From the NCBI GenBank assembly GCA_005402585.1, contig BIFP01000067.1, positions 1 through 64,000 on the forward strand: 64,000 nucleotides of DNA. The letters are read 5' to 3'. The notes below the pieces were generated by a model. That model worked only from the letters and a program-made list of their open reading frames with translations, ran no database searches and was not told the origin of the DNA. The DNA comes from Micromonosporaceae bacterium KJ-029 (GTDB taxonomy: Bacteria; Actinomycetota; Actinomycetes; Mycobacteriales; Micromonosporaceae). A program made the position numbers and the translations under genes. Shown one piece after another: positions 35,268 through 43,582 of this stretch. Each line of letters begins with the position of its first letter. Within the stretch, counting starts at the first letter, position 1.

Positions 35268-35345
35268 GTGATCGCGCACCTTCCGCCCCGACACAACGCC
35301 TCATACCCGGCAAAGCGCCGACCAAAACCGCATGATCGCGGGACT
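35268..35345. repeat. GCATGATCG-ended imperfect inverted repeat, copy 1
   Basis: The right end, ACCGCATGATCGCGGG at 35327-35342, is mirrored imperfectly by CCCGTGATCGCGCACC at 35265-35280. Related sequences lie at 39670-39760 and, with perfect arms, at 51420-51490. All three are in gaps between convergent genes. This gap separates the RDD gene (stop 35240) and DUF4191 (stop 35444). Confidence 0.5.
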
Positions 35346-35388
35346 GGGTGAGGCGGGGCAGGGCGAGGGTGGGTCGGGGTTAGTCGCT

Positions 35389-35440
35389 GCCGCTCCGCTA
35401 TGCGAAGCGGCCCTAATCGGGAGGAAGTAGGTCTACTTCC
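35389..35440. terminator. Tandem hairpins at the end of the DUF4191 gene
   Basis: GCCGCT (35389-35394) pairs with AGCGGC (35406-35411), and GGAAGTAG (35423-35430) pairs perfectly with CTACTTCC (35433-35440) across a two-base loop. The second hairpin ends four bases from the stop codon of the minus-strand gene at 35444, so it probably terminates that transcript. Confidence 0.6.
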
Positions 35441-35443
35441 GAG

Positions 35444-36133
35444 TTAGCGGCCGCGGGACTGGCGGAAGGCGCCGCGCGGTGGGCGGAGGTTCTTGGGGAT
35501 GGCGCCCTTGGGCATCTGGGGCCGGGCGGTGAGCGCCTTGAGGCGCTTGTCCAGGGAGTTGACGTCCTTGCCGCTGAGGTTGCGCGGCAGCCGCATCAGC
35601 GTCATCCGCAGCTTGCGGATCGGCAGCTCGCCCTCTTCGTGGCCGATGACGTAGTCGTAGAGCGGGGCGTTGCCGATCACCTTGGCGAGCCGGCGCTTCT
35701 CCTGGCCGAGCAGGCCGCGTACCCGCTGCGGGTTCCCCTCGGCCAGCAGGATCACGCCGGGGCGGCCGATGACCAGGTGCACCATGTCCATCTGGGTGGT
35801 CGAGCTGACCGCGGGGGAGACCCGCCAGTCACCGCGCATGCTCTCCATGATCTGCGCGGCGGCACCAGGCTGCCCCTCGGCGGCGTTCATCATCGCCCGG
35901 TTGGACCGCAGGTTGAGCACGATCAGCAGGCAGAGCAGGGCGAGCAGGATGCCCAGCGGCAGCCACAGCCAGCCCCAGAGCACGACCGCGACCACGGTCA
36001 GCGCGAGCGGGATCAGCACCGCACCGGTGGCCAGTGGCGCGAACCACTTGTCCTGCTTGGCGGTGAACCGGAACACCATCCCGATCTGCTTCAGCCGCTG
36101 GCCGAACGAGACCTTCTCCTGGGGCTTTGCCAT
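35444..36133 (-). CDS. DUF4191 membrane protein
   Basis: From ATG 36133 the product has 229 residues. A basic N terminus (EKVSFGQRLKQIGMVFRFTA) precedes two membrane helices (about 33-75), then a soluble domain with DWRVSPAVSSTTQMDMVHLV, IGRPGVILLAEGNPQRVRGL and PLYDYVIGHEEGELPIRKL, ending in a basic tail. This is the DUF4191 family, which sits beside lipA and glnA1 in mycobacteria and other actinobacteria. No function known to me. lipA is 6 kb away here because accessory genes intervene. Confidence 0.9.
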   Translation of the reverse strand: MAKPQEKVSFGQRLKQIGMVFRFTAKQDKWFAPLATGAVLIPLALTVVAVVLWGWLWLPLGILLALLCLLIVLNLRSNRAMMNAAEGQPGAAAQIMESMRGDWRVSPAVSSTTQMDMVHLVIGRPGVILLAEGNPQRVRGLLGQEKRRLAKVIGNAPLYDYVIGHEEGELPIRKLRMTLMRLPRNLSGKDVNSLDKRLKALTARPQMPKGAIPKNLRPPRGAFRQSRGR

Positions 36134-36339
36134 GACGTCGAGTCTAGTGGTCGCGCGCCGCAGCGTTGATCCGCGGCCGGTCCTCGGCCGGCTGAGTACC
36201 TTACGGCGTCGCGACGCGCCCACCGGCCGGGCGTAAGGAGGAGGGGCGGGCACAGATCGGGCAGCGCACCCATGTGTCGGCGGCACCTTCGCGAGCAGAG
36301 TCAGGGTCAGCAGTTGACGACGATCGCAAGGAGCACGAC

Positions 36340-36510
36340 ATGTTCGGCAACGACGCGGAGTTCCTCCTCACCGTTCACCGTACGCACACCGCCGAGCTGC
36401 GGGCCGAGGCCGCCCAGGAGCGGCTGGCCCGGTCGCTGCCGCGCCGGTCGGCACGCGGCTGGCTGAGTCGGCGCCGCGACCCGGCCCGCACCGGCGACGC
36501 CCGCCGGTGA
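36340..36510 (+). CDS. Short basic hypothetical protein, 56 residues
   Basis: A good ribosome site (AAGGAG, 36328-36333) six bases before ATG 36340 supports this 56-residue frame: FGNDAEFLLTVHRTHTAELR, then helical AEAAQERLARSLPRR and a basic C terminus. TTGACG at 36314-36319 may be part of its promoter. No known domain; the amphipathic helix plus basic tail could bind membrane or nucleic acid. It ends ten bases before the second GGGCCCC repeat. Confidence 0.65.
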   Translation: MFGNDAEFLLTVHRTHTAELRAEAAQERLARSLPRRSARGWLSRRRDPARTGDARR

Positions 36511-36519
36511 GCACGGGAG

Positions 36520-36572
36520 TAAGGAAGGGCCCCTTTTTAACGCCTCCGGTAGAGAAAGGGGCCCCTGTTAAC
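36520..36572. repeat. GGGCCCC/TTAAC two-unit repeat, copy 2
   Basis: This copy has the same layout as the one at 26402: unit AGGAAGGGCCCCTTTTTAAC (preceded by TA), spacer GCCTCCGGTA, then unit AGAAAGGGGCCCCTGTTAAC (preceded by G). It lies between the 56-residue gene and the LuxR-type regulator. Translation through it on the plus strand gives the GPFLT peptide, which makes the regulator's open frame look longer than the gene. Confidence 0.85.
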
Positions 36573-36746
36573 ACTCGACCCGGGGGGTCCGGAATCGGTT
36601 CGCGCACGGGGGCGAACCGCCCGGACAACGGTCGCGACGCGCCTTCGGCCGGCTCCACCGGCCGTTTGCCGGGCGGGGCCGACGTGTCGCCGCCGGTCCC
36701 CGCCGACCGGACGGTCGGCGGGGACGGCGGCGAGACCGGGCGTGGC

Positions 36747-39638
36747 ATGCTCGGTGCCGTGACCGCCCGTACCACCAGCACCGTCTTCGTCGGCCGCCAG
36801 CACGAGCTGGCGCAGCTGCGCGACGCACTGGCCCGCGCCCACGCCGGCGAACCCGTCACCGTCCTGGTCGGCGGCGAGGCCGGGGTCGGCAAGACCCGGT
36901 TGCTGGAGGAGTTCTGCCGATCGGCCGGCGACGACGCCCGCCTGCTGGTCGGCCAGTGCCTCGAACTCGGCGAGGTCGGCCTGCCCTTCGCCCCGTTCGC
37001 CGCCGCGCTGCGCACGGTGCTGCGCCGCGACGGCGCCGCCGTATTCGACGGGTACGAGGCCGAGTTCGCCCGACTGCTGCCGGAGCTGGCCCGGGTGCCG
37101 GCCGGCATCGCCGCGCCCGCCGCCGGGCCGCTCTCGGACGCCCCCCGTGGTTACCTGTTCGACCTGGTCGCCGAGCTGTTCGGTCGGCTCGCCGCCGACC
37201 AGCCGCTGGTGCTGGTGATCGAGGACCTGCACTGGGCGGACCGGTCGACCCGCGACCTGATCGGCTTCCTGGTGCGGGCCGCCCGCACCGGGCGGCTGCT
37301 GCTGGTCTGCACCTACCGCACCGACGAGCTGCACCGGGGCCACCCGCTGCGCCCCTTCCTGGCCGAGCTGGACCGGGCCCGGGACGTCGACCGGATCGAA
37401 CTGGGCCGGCTGGATCGGGACGGCACCGGGGCCGTCCTCGCCGGGCTGATCGGCACCGAGCCGCTCGCCCGTACCGTCGACAACATCCACGACCGTACCC
37501 AGGGCAACCCGCTCTTCATCGAGGAGCTGGCCGCCGCCGGCAGCCCGATCGGCTGCGCGGCGCTGCCGGACACGCTGCGCGACCTGCTGCTGGCCCGGGT
37601 GGACCGGCTGCCCGAGGCGGCCCAGCGGGTGCTGCGGATCGCCGCGGCCGGCGGTATCCGGCTGGCCCACCAACTGCTCGCCGAAGTCGCCGGGCTGCCC
37701 GAGCCGGAGCTGGACGACGCGTTGCGGGCCGCCGTCGCGGCGCAGCTGGTGGTGGCCGACCCGGACGGCGACTACGAGTTCCGCCACGCGTTGGTCCGCG
37801 AGGCCGTCCACGACGAGCTGCTGCCCGGTGAACACGCCCGGCTGCACGCCCGGTTCGCCGCCGCCGTCGAGGCCCAGCCGCATCTCGTCGCCGCCGGCCG
37901 CGCCCCGGCCGAGATCGCCCACCACTGGTACGCCGCCCACGATCATCCCCGCGCCCTGGTGACCGCCCGGGTGGCCGCCTGCGCCGCCGCTGACCGGTAC
38001 GCGTACGCGGAGCAGACCCGGCTGCTGGAACGCGTACTGGAACTGTGGGAGCTGGTGCCCGACGCGGCCGACCGCCTCGGCATGGACCACCTGGCGGTGC
38101 TGGAGGAGACCCTCGGCGCGGCCACCACCGCCGGTGACTACCACCGTGCGCTGACCCTGACCCGGGCCGCCCTGGCCGAGGTGGACACGGAGGCACAGCC
38201 GCTGCGCGCGGCGCGACTGTTGGACCGGCGCGGCCGGATGCTGGCCATGCTCGGCAAGAGCGACGGCGCGACCGAGCTGCGTGAGGCGTACCGGCTGGCG
38301 TCCGGGGTGCCGGACGGTCCGGAGCGGCTGCGGCTGCTCGCCGACCTCGCCGACCATCTGGCCCGCATCGACCATGCCGACGGGGCCCGGATCGCCGCCG
38401 ATGTGGTGGCGACGGCGCGGGCCGCCGGGGTCGACGGCGCACTGCTGCCGGTGCAGCTCGCGGTGCTGCGGCGACGCGAGGGCGCGCCCGACCTCGGGCT
38501 GGCCGAACTGCGCCGGTGCGAGGCGCTGGCCCGCGCCGCCGGCGAGGTGCCGGCGCTGGTCAAGGCGCTGGTGCACATCTCCGACGTGCTGTTCGAGCTG
38601 GGCCGGTACGAGGAGTCGGCGCGGGCCGCCGCCGACGGGGTGACCGAGGCGCGCCGGGTTGGCATCAGCCGCTCCACCGGCGCGTACCTGCTCTCCAACC
38701 GGGCGGAGGCGCTGCTGGCGCTGGGCCGGTGGGCCGAGGCCGACGAGGTCTGCGCCGAGGCGGCCCGGCTCGACCCGCCCGGGGTGTCCGGGCTGCACTG
38801 GCTGCAACTGCGGGCCGGGCTGCGGCTGGCCCAGAGCCACCCCGGCGCGGACGAGACGGTCGGCCGGGCGCTGGGCTTCCTCACCAAGCCGTACCTGCAC
38901 CCGCACAACCGGCTCCCGTTGTCGGAGCTGCGGCTGGCGGCGGCGCTCGCCGCCGACGACCGGGCCGAGGCGCGGCGTGCCGCGGAAGCGAGCGTGAGCG
39001 ACCCGGCGATCACCGAGTACCCCCGCTACGGCTGGCCGGTGCTCGCCGCCCAGGCCCGGGTCGCCCGGCACACCGCCGACGAGGCGCTCGCCGCCCGGGT
39101 GGCCGCGCTGGCCGCCACGGTCGCGGTCCGGTTCCCCGCCGAGCAGGCGTACGCCGCCGAGGTCGCTGCCACCGTGGCAGCCGATCAGCTCGCCGCCTGG
39201 CGGGCGGCGGTCACGGCCTGGCGGACCGCCGGCCAGCCCGGGGCGCTCGCGCGGGTGCTGTTGGCGTTCGCCGAGACGGCGGCGGGCGCGGGGGAACGGG
39301 ACGAGGTGGTGGCGGCGGTGGGCGAGGCGACCGCGCTCGCCGACCGGCTCGGCGCGACCCCGCTCGCCGAGCAGGCCGCCACTCTGGCCCGCCGGATCGG
39401 CCTGCGTGGCGCGGGTCGGGGCCGGCCGGGCGCGGACCTGCTGACCGAGCGGGAGCGCGAGGTGCTGCGCCTGGTGGCCGAGGGACACAGCAACAGCCGG
39501 ATCGCCGAGCAGCTGTTCATCTCGCCGAAGACGGCCAGCGTGCACGTCTCCCGGATCATCGCGAAGCTGGACGTGAGCAACCGGGTTGAGGCCGCAGCCG
39601 TGGCGCACCGCCTGAACCTCCTCACCGACCCCGCCTGA
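36747..39638 (+). CDS. Large LuxR-family ATPase regulator (LAL type)
   Basis: The product of about 963 residues has an N-terminal STAND-type ATPase (FVGRQHELAQLRDAL; Walker A GGEAGVGKT; Walker B LVLVIEDLHWAD), a long helical TPR-like middle, and a C-terminal LuxR helix-turn-helix (LTEREREVLRLVAEGHSNSR, then IAEQLFISPKTASVHVSRII). Such regulators activate transcription after binding an inducer and ATP; carbohydrate and antibiotic pathways are common targets. The start is ATG 36747 or, for a leaderless mRNA, GTG 36759. The open frame extends to 36507 only because it reads through the repeat. The next gene is convergent, so no target operon is evident. Confidence 0.85.
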   Translation: MLGAVTARTTSTVFVGRQHELAQLRDALARAHAGEPVTVLVGGEAGVGKTRLLEEFCRSAGDDARLLVGQCLELGEVGLPFAPFAAALRTVLRRDGAAVFDGYEAEFARLLPELARVPAGIAAPAAGPLSDAPRGYLFDLVAELFGRLAADQPLVLVIEDLHWADRSTRDLIGFLVRAARTGRLLLVCTYRTDELHRGHPLRPFLAELDRARDVDRIELGRLDRDGTGAVLAGLIGTEPLARTVDNIHDRTQGNPLFIEELAAAGSPIGCAALPDTLRDLLLARVDRLPEAAQRVLRIAAAGGIRLAHQLLAEVAGLPEPELDDALRAAVAAQLVVADPDGDYEFRHALVREAVHDELLPGEHARLHARFAAAVEAQPHLVAAGRAPAEIAHHWYAAHDHPRALVTARVAACAAADRYAYAEQTRLLERVLELWELVPDAADRLGMDHLAVLEETLGAATTAGDYHRALTLTRAALAEVDTEAQPLRAARLLDRRGRMLAMLGKSDGATELREAYRLASGVPDGPERLRLLADLADHLARIDHADGARIAADVVATARAAGVDGALLPVQLAVLRRREGAPDLGLAELRRCEALARAAGEVPALVKALVHISDVLFELGRYEESARAAADGVTEARRVGISRSTGAYLLSNRAEALLALGRWAEADEVCAEAARLDPPGVSGLHWLQLRAGLRLAQSHPGADETVGRALGFLTKPYLHPHNRLPLSELRLAAALAADDRAEARRAAEASVSDPAITEYPRYGWPVLAAQARVARHTADEALAARVAALAATVAVRFPAEQAYAAEVAATVAADQLAAWRAAVTAWRTAGQPGALARVLLAFAETAAGAGERDEVVAAVGEATALADRLGATPLAEQAATLARRIGLRGAGRGRPGADLLTEREREVLRLVAEGHSNSRIAEQLFISPKTASVHVSRIIAKLDVSNRVEAAAVAHRLNLLTDPA

Positions 39639-39669
39639 CCTCCACCTCCCGCGCCATGCCTCATGCCGG

Positions 39670-39760
39670 GCCTCGCCGATCTTGCAGCGTTGCGTCGGTG
39701 CAGGTGCCGCGGACGCATGAGGGCAACCAGAACCGCATGATCGGCGGGGCGGGGCGGGGC
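39670..39760. repeat. GCATGATCG-ended imperfect inverted repeat, copy 2
   Basis: GCCGATCTTGCAGCGTTGC near 39675-39693 is mirrored imperfectly by AACCAGAACCGCATGATCGG at 39735-39753. The right half shares ACCGCATGATCG with the copy at 35268. It lies between convergent genes (stops at 39638 and 39826). A G-rich run of GGGGC and GGCGA units follows to about 39820. Confidence 0.5.
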
Positions 39761-39825
39761 GGGGCGAGGCGAGGCGAGGCGGGTGGGCGAGGCGAGGCGG
39801 GTGGGCGAGGCGGGGTAGGGGATGG

Positions 39826-42084
39826 CTAGGTGTGGGGGAGGTAGATGCGCCAGCCGTCGAGGGGGAGCAGGTCGAGAGTACCGGGCTCGGCGTGTAGCCG
39901 TTCGTCGAGGCGGGCCGCGAGGGGGGAACCGTCGGGCGCGACCCAGGCCGGCGCCGGCGCTGCCGCCACCGCTTCCCGGTACGGCCGGTAGCGGTCGTGG
40001 CCAGGATTCAGGTTGTCGTCGACAACGGCGCAGACCACGTCCTCGACGCTGGCGAAGGTGAGCCGGTTGCAGGTCCAGTAGGTGGCGTAGACGTGCCGTA
40101 CCCCCCGCTCGCGCAGCGCGGCGACCAGCGCGGCGTGCCGCGCCTCGGCACCGTGCGTGGCCGGGGCAGCGCCGATCGCGCCGGCCGTGGCGACGGCGGC
40201 GGTGCCGAGGGTCGCTACGAGCACCCCGACCGCCGCGACCCGCGACAGTACCGCAGCCCACCGGAGCCGGCCCGCCGTCCACACTCGCGGCAGCACACCA
40301 ACGTGCCCGGGCTGGCCCGCCCGCCGCCGGGCCGCCGTCCACACCGGCCACAGCAGCACCGGTACGGAGATCAGCAGGCAGGAGAGGTAGCGGGCGCTCT
40401 CGACCGGCGTGCGCCCGGCCGCGCTGCTGACCGTGTACGCGGCCACGGTCGCCACCGCCGCCACGACGAGCGCGAGTGACACCGCCGCCCCGACCCGCAC
40501 CGGATGTTCGGGAGCGCCTACATCCTCCGCGCCGCTCCCCGCACGCCCCGCACCCGTGTCCGTGTGCCCCGCGCCCGAGCCCGCACGCCCCGCACCCGTG
40601 TGCCCTCCGCCCGAGCCCGCACGCCCCGCGCCCGAGCCCGCATGCCCGCCCGTGTCCGCACGCGCTGCACCCGTGTCCGTAGATCTTGGACAGTTTCCGT
40701 CAGCGCCGAACGGCAAGTGTCCAAGATTCGCGGTGAGGCGCTGTTGAGGCGAGCCGGGGCACGGGGTGGCGGCGAATCCCGGGAGGCCGGTCAGGTCGGG
40801 TGGGGTGCCGGGGTGGGATGAGCCGGTCAGGTCAGGTGGGGCGTTGAGGTGGGGTGGGGCGGTCGGGCCGGGTGGGGTGTCGGGGTGGGGCGGGCCGGTC
40901 GGGGCGGTCGGGCCGGGTGGGGCGGTCAGGCTGGGTGGGGCGGTCAGGCCGGGTGGGGCGGTCAGGCCGGGTGGGGCGGCGAGGTGGGGCAGGGCATTGG
41001 CTGGCGGGATGGCGAAAGGGGCAAGCGGGATGGCGGACGAGGCCAGGGGGATGGCGGAAGAGGTCAGCGGGGTGGTGGCGGCAGGGGCGGGACGGCGGAG
41101 GGTGTGCCAGGCGGTCAGCGCGGCGGCGAGCAGCAGCACCGGCAGCGCCACTGTCCACCAGAGCTGCCAGCCCGCGCAGCGGCCCGGGTCGCAGAAGCCC
41201 ATGCCGAGCGGCGGGCCGAGCACCAACCCGCCGTACAGCCGGTCGGCCCAGCCGGCGGGCTGGTCGGCGCCGCTGGCGGTGAGCACCGCAGTGAGCGGGT
41301 TGCGGCCGGCCGCCAGGCTGTCCACCAGCAGCGGTGCCGCGCCAACCAGGGCGCCGAGCCCGAGCAGCGCCCCGGCCACGCCGCACAGCTCCCGCCAGCG
41401 GAAGGCCGCCAGCACCAGCCCGGTGGCGGCCAGGTACGGCAGCACCAGCGGGTCGACCCAGAGCATCAGCCCGGCGAGGAGACCCCAGGCCGCCCAGCGG
41501 GGCAGCCGCCGGCCGGGTCGCCCGGCCGCGAGGTCGTATGCCAGCAGGGCCAGCGCCGCTCCGGCGACGTTCATCTCCGGGTAGCCGCCGCCGGCGATGA
41601 GCTGATTCTTGACGATCCGGTCCGAGCCGAGCGCGAGCAGCACGACGACGAGCAGGGCGAACCAGCGGTCCCCGGTCAGCCGTAGCGTCAGCCGCCAGAC
41701 CAGCAGCGCGAACAGCGCGTACATCGCCAGGGTGGGCAGCCGCAGGCCGAGTGTCGACGGCCCGGCCAGGGCGAACACCGGCGCGGCCAGCCACGCCTCC
41801 AGGGTGCCCATGTACGACTGGCCGTAGAACCAGACCGGGAACTCCTGGCCCCGCGAGATGTGCAGCGCGGCCAGGCCCATGGTGGCCTCGTCGCTGTTGG
41901 TGGGTGGCGCGTCGAACAGCAGCAGCCCGAGGCGGTACCCGACCCCGGCCAGGAAGGCGAGCACGGTGAGCGCCCCGGGCAGCCGGGAGCCGGGCAGCGC
42001 CCGCAGTGAACCGGGCAGGGTACGCAGGGCCGCCGGCAGCGCGCGCAGCGCGGCGCGTGGCTCACGGCGTACCTCGACCGTCAT
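39826..42084 (-). CDS. Polytopic GT-C-like membrane glycosyltransferase with low-complexity insert
   Basis: The 752-residue protein has the GT-C architecture: a first extracytoplasmic loop with acidic residues (LFDAPPTNSDEATMGLAALH), WFYGQSYMGTLEAW, and some ten membrane helices. Residues about 340-525 are a soluble insert made of Pro/Gly/Thr/Ala repeats (LTAPPGLTAPPSLTAPPG, AGSGAGHTDTGAG). Part of it is encoded by an 18-bp minisatellite and by an in-frame 45-bp palindrome. Membrane helices resume at about 530, and a C-terminal extracytoplasmic domain ends LLPLDGWRIYLPHT. Glycosyl donor and acceptor unknown. The insert looks like repeat expansion in a tolerant loop. Confidence 0.75.
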   Translation of the reverse strand: MTVEVRREPRAALRALPAALRTLPGSLRALPGSRLPGALTVLAFLAGVGYRLGLLLFDAPPTNSDEATMGLAALHISRGQEFPVWFYGQSYMGTLEAWLAAPVFALAGPSTLGLRLPTLAMYALFALLVWRLTLRLTGDRWFALLVVVLLALGSDRIVKNQLIAGGGYPEMNVAGAALALLAYDLAAGRPGRRLPRWAAWGLLAGLMLWVDPLVLPYLAATGLVLAAFRWRELCGVAGALLGLGALVGAAPLLVDSLAAGRNPLTAVLTASGADQPAGWADRLYGGLVLGPPLGMGFCDPGRCAGWQLWWTVALPVLLLAAALTAWHTLRRPAPAATTPLTSSAIPLASSAIPLAPFAIPPANALPHLAAPPGLTAPPGLTAPPSLTAPPGPTAPTGPPHPDTPPGPTAPPHLNAPPDLTGSSHPGTPPDLTGLPGFAATPCPGSPQQRLTANLGHLPFGADGNCPRSTDTGAARADTGGHAGSGAGRAGSGGGHTGAGRAGSGAGHTDTGAGRAGSGAEDVGAPEHPVRVGAAVSLALVVAAVATVAAYTVSSAAGRTPVESARYLSCLLISVPVLLWPVWTAARRRAGQPGHVGVLPRVWTAGRLRWAAVLSRVAAVGVLVATLGTAAVATAGAIGAAPATHGAEARHAALVAALRERGVRHVYATYWTCNRLTFASVEDVVCAVVDDNLNPGHDRYRPYREAVAAAPAPAWVAPDGSPLAARLDERLHAEPGTLDLLPLDGWRIYLPHT
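40683..40727. repeat. 45-bp palindromic element inside a coding sequence
   Basis: ATCTTGGACA (40683-40692) and TGTCCAAGAT (40718-40727) end an imperfect palindrome with 18-bp arms and two mismatches. A copy of identical length lies at 54562-54606 in non-coding DNA; 37 of 45 bases agree. Here it sits within the membrane glycosyltransferase gene. Because 45 is divisible by three, it adds 15 residues (reading NLGHLPFGADGNCP in the host frame) without shifting the frame. Confidence 0.85.
40915..40980. repeat. 18-bp minisatellite within the glycosyltransferase gene
   Basis: Three full units of GGGTGGGGCGGTCAGGC(C/T) at 40915-40968 and a partial fourth encode the LTAPPG-type repeats of the host protein on the minus strand. 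Degenerate units continue on the left to about 40800. Since the unit is six codons, copy-number change keeps the frame. Confidence 0.9.
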
Positions 42085-42154
42085 GTGCTGATCATGGCAC
42101 CCGACCCGGCGCCCCGGGTGGCGACAGCACCGGCGCGGCGGGCGAAAAGGTAGC

Positions 42155-43147
42155 TCAGCCGGCGGCGGCGGTGACGCCCTCGCGGGCCTGGAGGGCCTGC
42201 TGGTAGAGGCGGCCGGCGCGGTACGACGAGCGCACCAGCGGCCCGCTCATCACCCCGGCGAAGCCGATCTCCTCGGCCTCGGCGCTCAGCTCTACGAACT
42301 CCTCCGGCTTGACCCAGCGCTCGACCGGGTGGTGCCGGGGGGAGGGGCGGAGGTACTGGGTGATGGTGATCAGCTCACAGCCGGCGGAGTGCAGGTCGCG
42401 CAGCGCCTGGGAGATCTCGGCCCGCTCCTCGCCCAGACCGAGGATCAGGTTGCTCTTGGTCACCAGGCCGGCCGCGCGGGCCTGCCGGATGACGTCCAGC
42501 GACCGCTCGTAGCGGAACGCGGGCCGGATCCGCTTGAAAATCCTCGGCACCGTCTCGACGTTGTGCGCCAGCACCTCGGGCCGGGCGCCGAAGACCTCGG
42601 CGAGCTGCTCCGGGACGGCGTTGAAGTCGGGGATCAGCAGCTCGACACCGCAGCCGGGCTGCAGGGCGTGGATCTGCCGGACCGTCTCGGCGTACAGCCA
42701 GGCGCCGCCGTCGGGCAGGTCGTCGCGGGCGACGCCGGTGATGGTGGCGTACCGCAGACCCATCGACACCACCGACTCGGCGACCCGGCGGGGCTCGTCG
42801 GCGTCGAACTCGGCCGGCTTGCCGGTGTCGATCTGGCAGAAGTCACAACGGCGGGTGCACTGGTCGCCGCCGATGAGGAAGGTGGCCTCGCGGTCCTCCC
42901 AGCATTCGTAGATGTTGGGGCAGCCGGCCTCCTGGCACACGGTGTGCAGCCCCTCGCGGGCGACCAGCCCGCGCAGTTGGGTGTACTCCGGGCCCATCTT
43001 GGCCTTGACCTTGATCCACGGTGGCTTGCGCTCGATCGGCGTCTCGGCGTTGCGGGCCTCGATCCGCAGCAGACGCCGCCCCTCAGGTGCGGGCGTCGCG
43101 GAGCGCGCGGCCTGGCCGGTCGTCGGCGCGGAGTGCTCGATCGTCAC
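42155..43147 (-). CDS. lipA: Lipoyl synthase
   Basis: The 330-residue radical-SAM enzyme inserts two sulfurs into protein-bound octanoyl groups. Both iron-sulfur motifs are intact: CQEAGCPNIYEC for the auxiliary sulfur-donating cluster and CTRRCDFC for the SAM cluster; the C-terminal RSSYRAG motif that ligates the auxiliary cluster is also present. GTG 43147 was chosen as it gives the usual N terminus; the open frame upstream is not protein-like. lipB lies 4.2 kb away at 47355 on the same strand, separated by the aspS locus and a TetR operon; sucB, whose product is a lipoyl carrier, is further on. Confidence 0.95.
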   Translation of the reverse strand: MTIEHSAPTTGQAARSATPAPEGRRLLRIEARNAETPIERKPPWIKVKAKMGPEYTQLRGLVAREGLHTVCQEAGCPNIYECWEDREATFLIGGDQCTRRCDFCQIDTGKPAEFDADEPRRVAESVVSMGLRYATITGVARDDLPDGGAWLYAETVRQIHALQPGCGVELLIPDFNAVPEQLAEVFGARPEVLAHNVETVPRIFKRIRPAFRYERSLDVIRQARAAGLVTKSNLILGLGEERAEISQALRDLHSAGCELITITQYLRPSPRHHPVERWVKPEEFVELSAEAEEIGFAGVMSGPLVRSSYRAGRLYQQALQAREGVTAAAG

Positions 43148-43340
43148 AAAAACGAGCCTACGCCGGGTGGTGGCTGTCGATGAACGGCGGGCGACGGCCG
43201 TCACCCCGGAAATCCTGTGACGCCGGACACCGGAGGCAGGAAAAACACGTAACACGCCGATCCGAGTGGGTGTTAGCGTGCCCGACAGAGAGCTACGACG
43301 GAGCCGAGTAGCACCCCGTCCCGAGAACAGCCTGCGGTGC

Positions 43341-43392
43341 AAGGAAGGGCCCCCTCTTAACGCGTGCGGTAGAGGAAGGGCCCCTTCTTAAC
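43341..43392. repeat. GGGCCCC/TTAAC two-unit repeat, copy 3
   Basis: The clearest copy: unit AGGAAGGGCCCCCTCTTAAC, spacer GCGTGCGGTA, unit AGGAAGGGCCCCTTCTTAAC (each unit is 21 bp with its first base, A or G). It lies between divergent lipA and the aspS leader, immediately upstream of the sequence with the T-box core, and might be transcribed as the 5' end of that leader. Confidence 0.9.
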
Positions 43393-43440
43393 ACCCCGCG
43401 CCCAGTAGAGCCCGCCCGGCTGGCCCCGGCAAAAAGGCGA

Positions 43441-43575
43441 CGAACGAGGCTCCCGCTCCGGCGGGGGCGAAGGTGTGGTGGCACCGCGAGGTTCCCGCTC
43501 GCCCACACCTCCCGGGGCTGAGGCGATGCTTCGCCATCCGAGGGTGGCGAAGGCGTTGCGATCAACCGAGGAGCA
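43441..43575 (+). promoter_or_regulatory. Probable T-box riboswitch leader of aspS
   Basis: The core GGTGGCACCGCG at 43477-43488 matches the T-box consensus (gGUGGnACCGCG), where the bulge pairs with the tRNA CCA end. AGGTGTG just before it (43471-43477) is complementary to CACACCT at 43504-43510, as expected for the antiterminator or antisequestrator helix. CACACCTCCC also contains CCTCC, which can pair with the ribosome site GAGGAG (43569-43574), suggesting control of translation as in actinobacterial ileS T-boxes. A preceding hairpin CCCGC/GCGGG (43452-43465) could be stem III. Stem I is short and I could not place the specifier codon with confidence (GAC and AAC both occur at 43440-43446). 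Confidence 0.6.
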
Positions 43576-43582
43576 GCCCGCT

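Noticed and set aside
36507..36746. N-terminal extension of the LuxR-type regulator containing the GPFLT peptide
   Set aside because: It is translation of the GGGCCCC/TTAAC repeat and the following non-coding DNA. The ATPase domain begins just after 36747.
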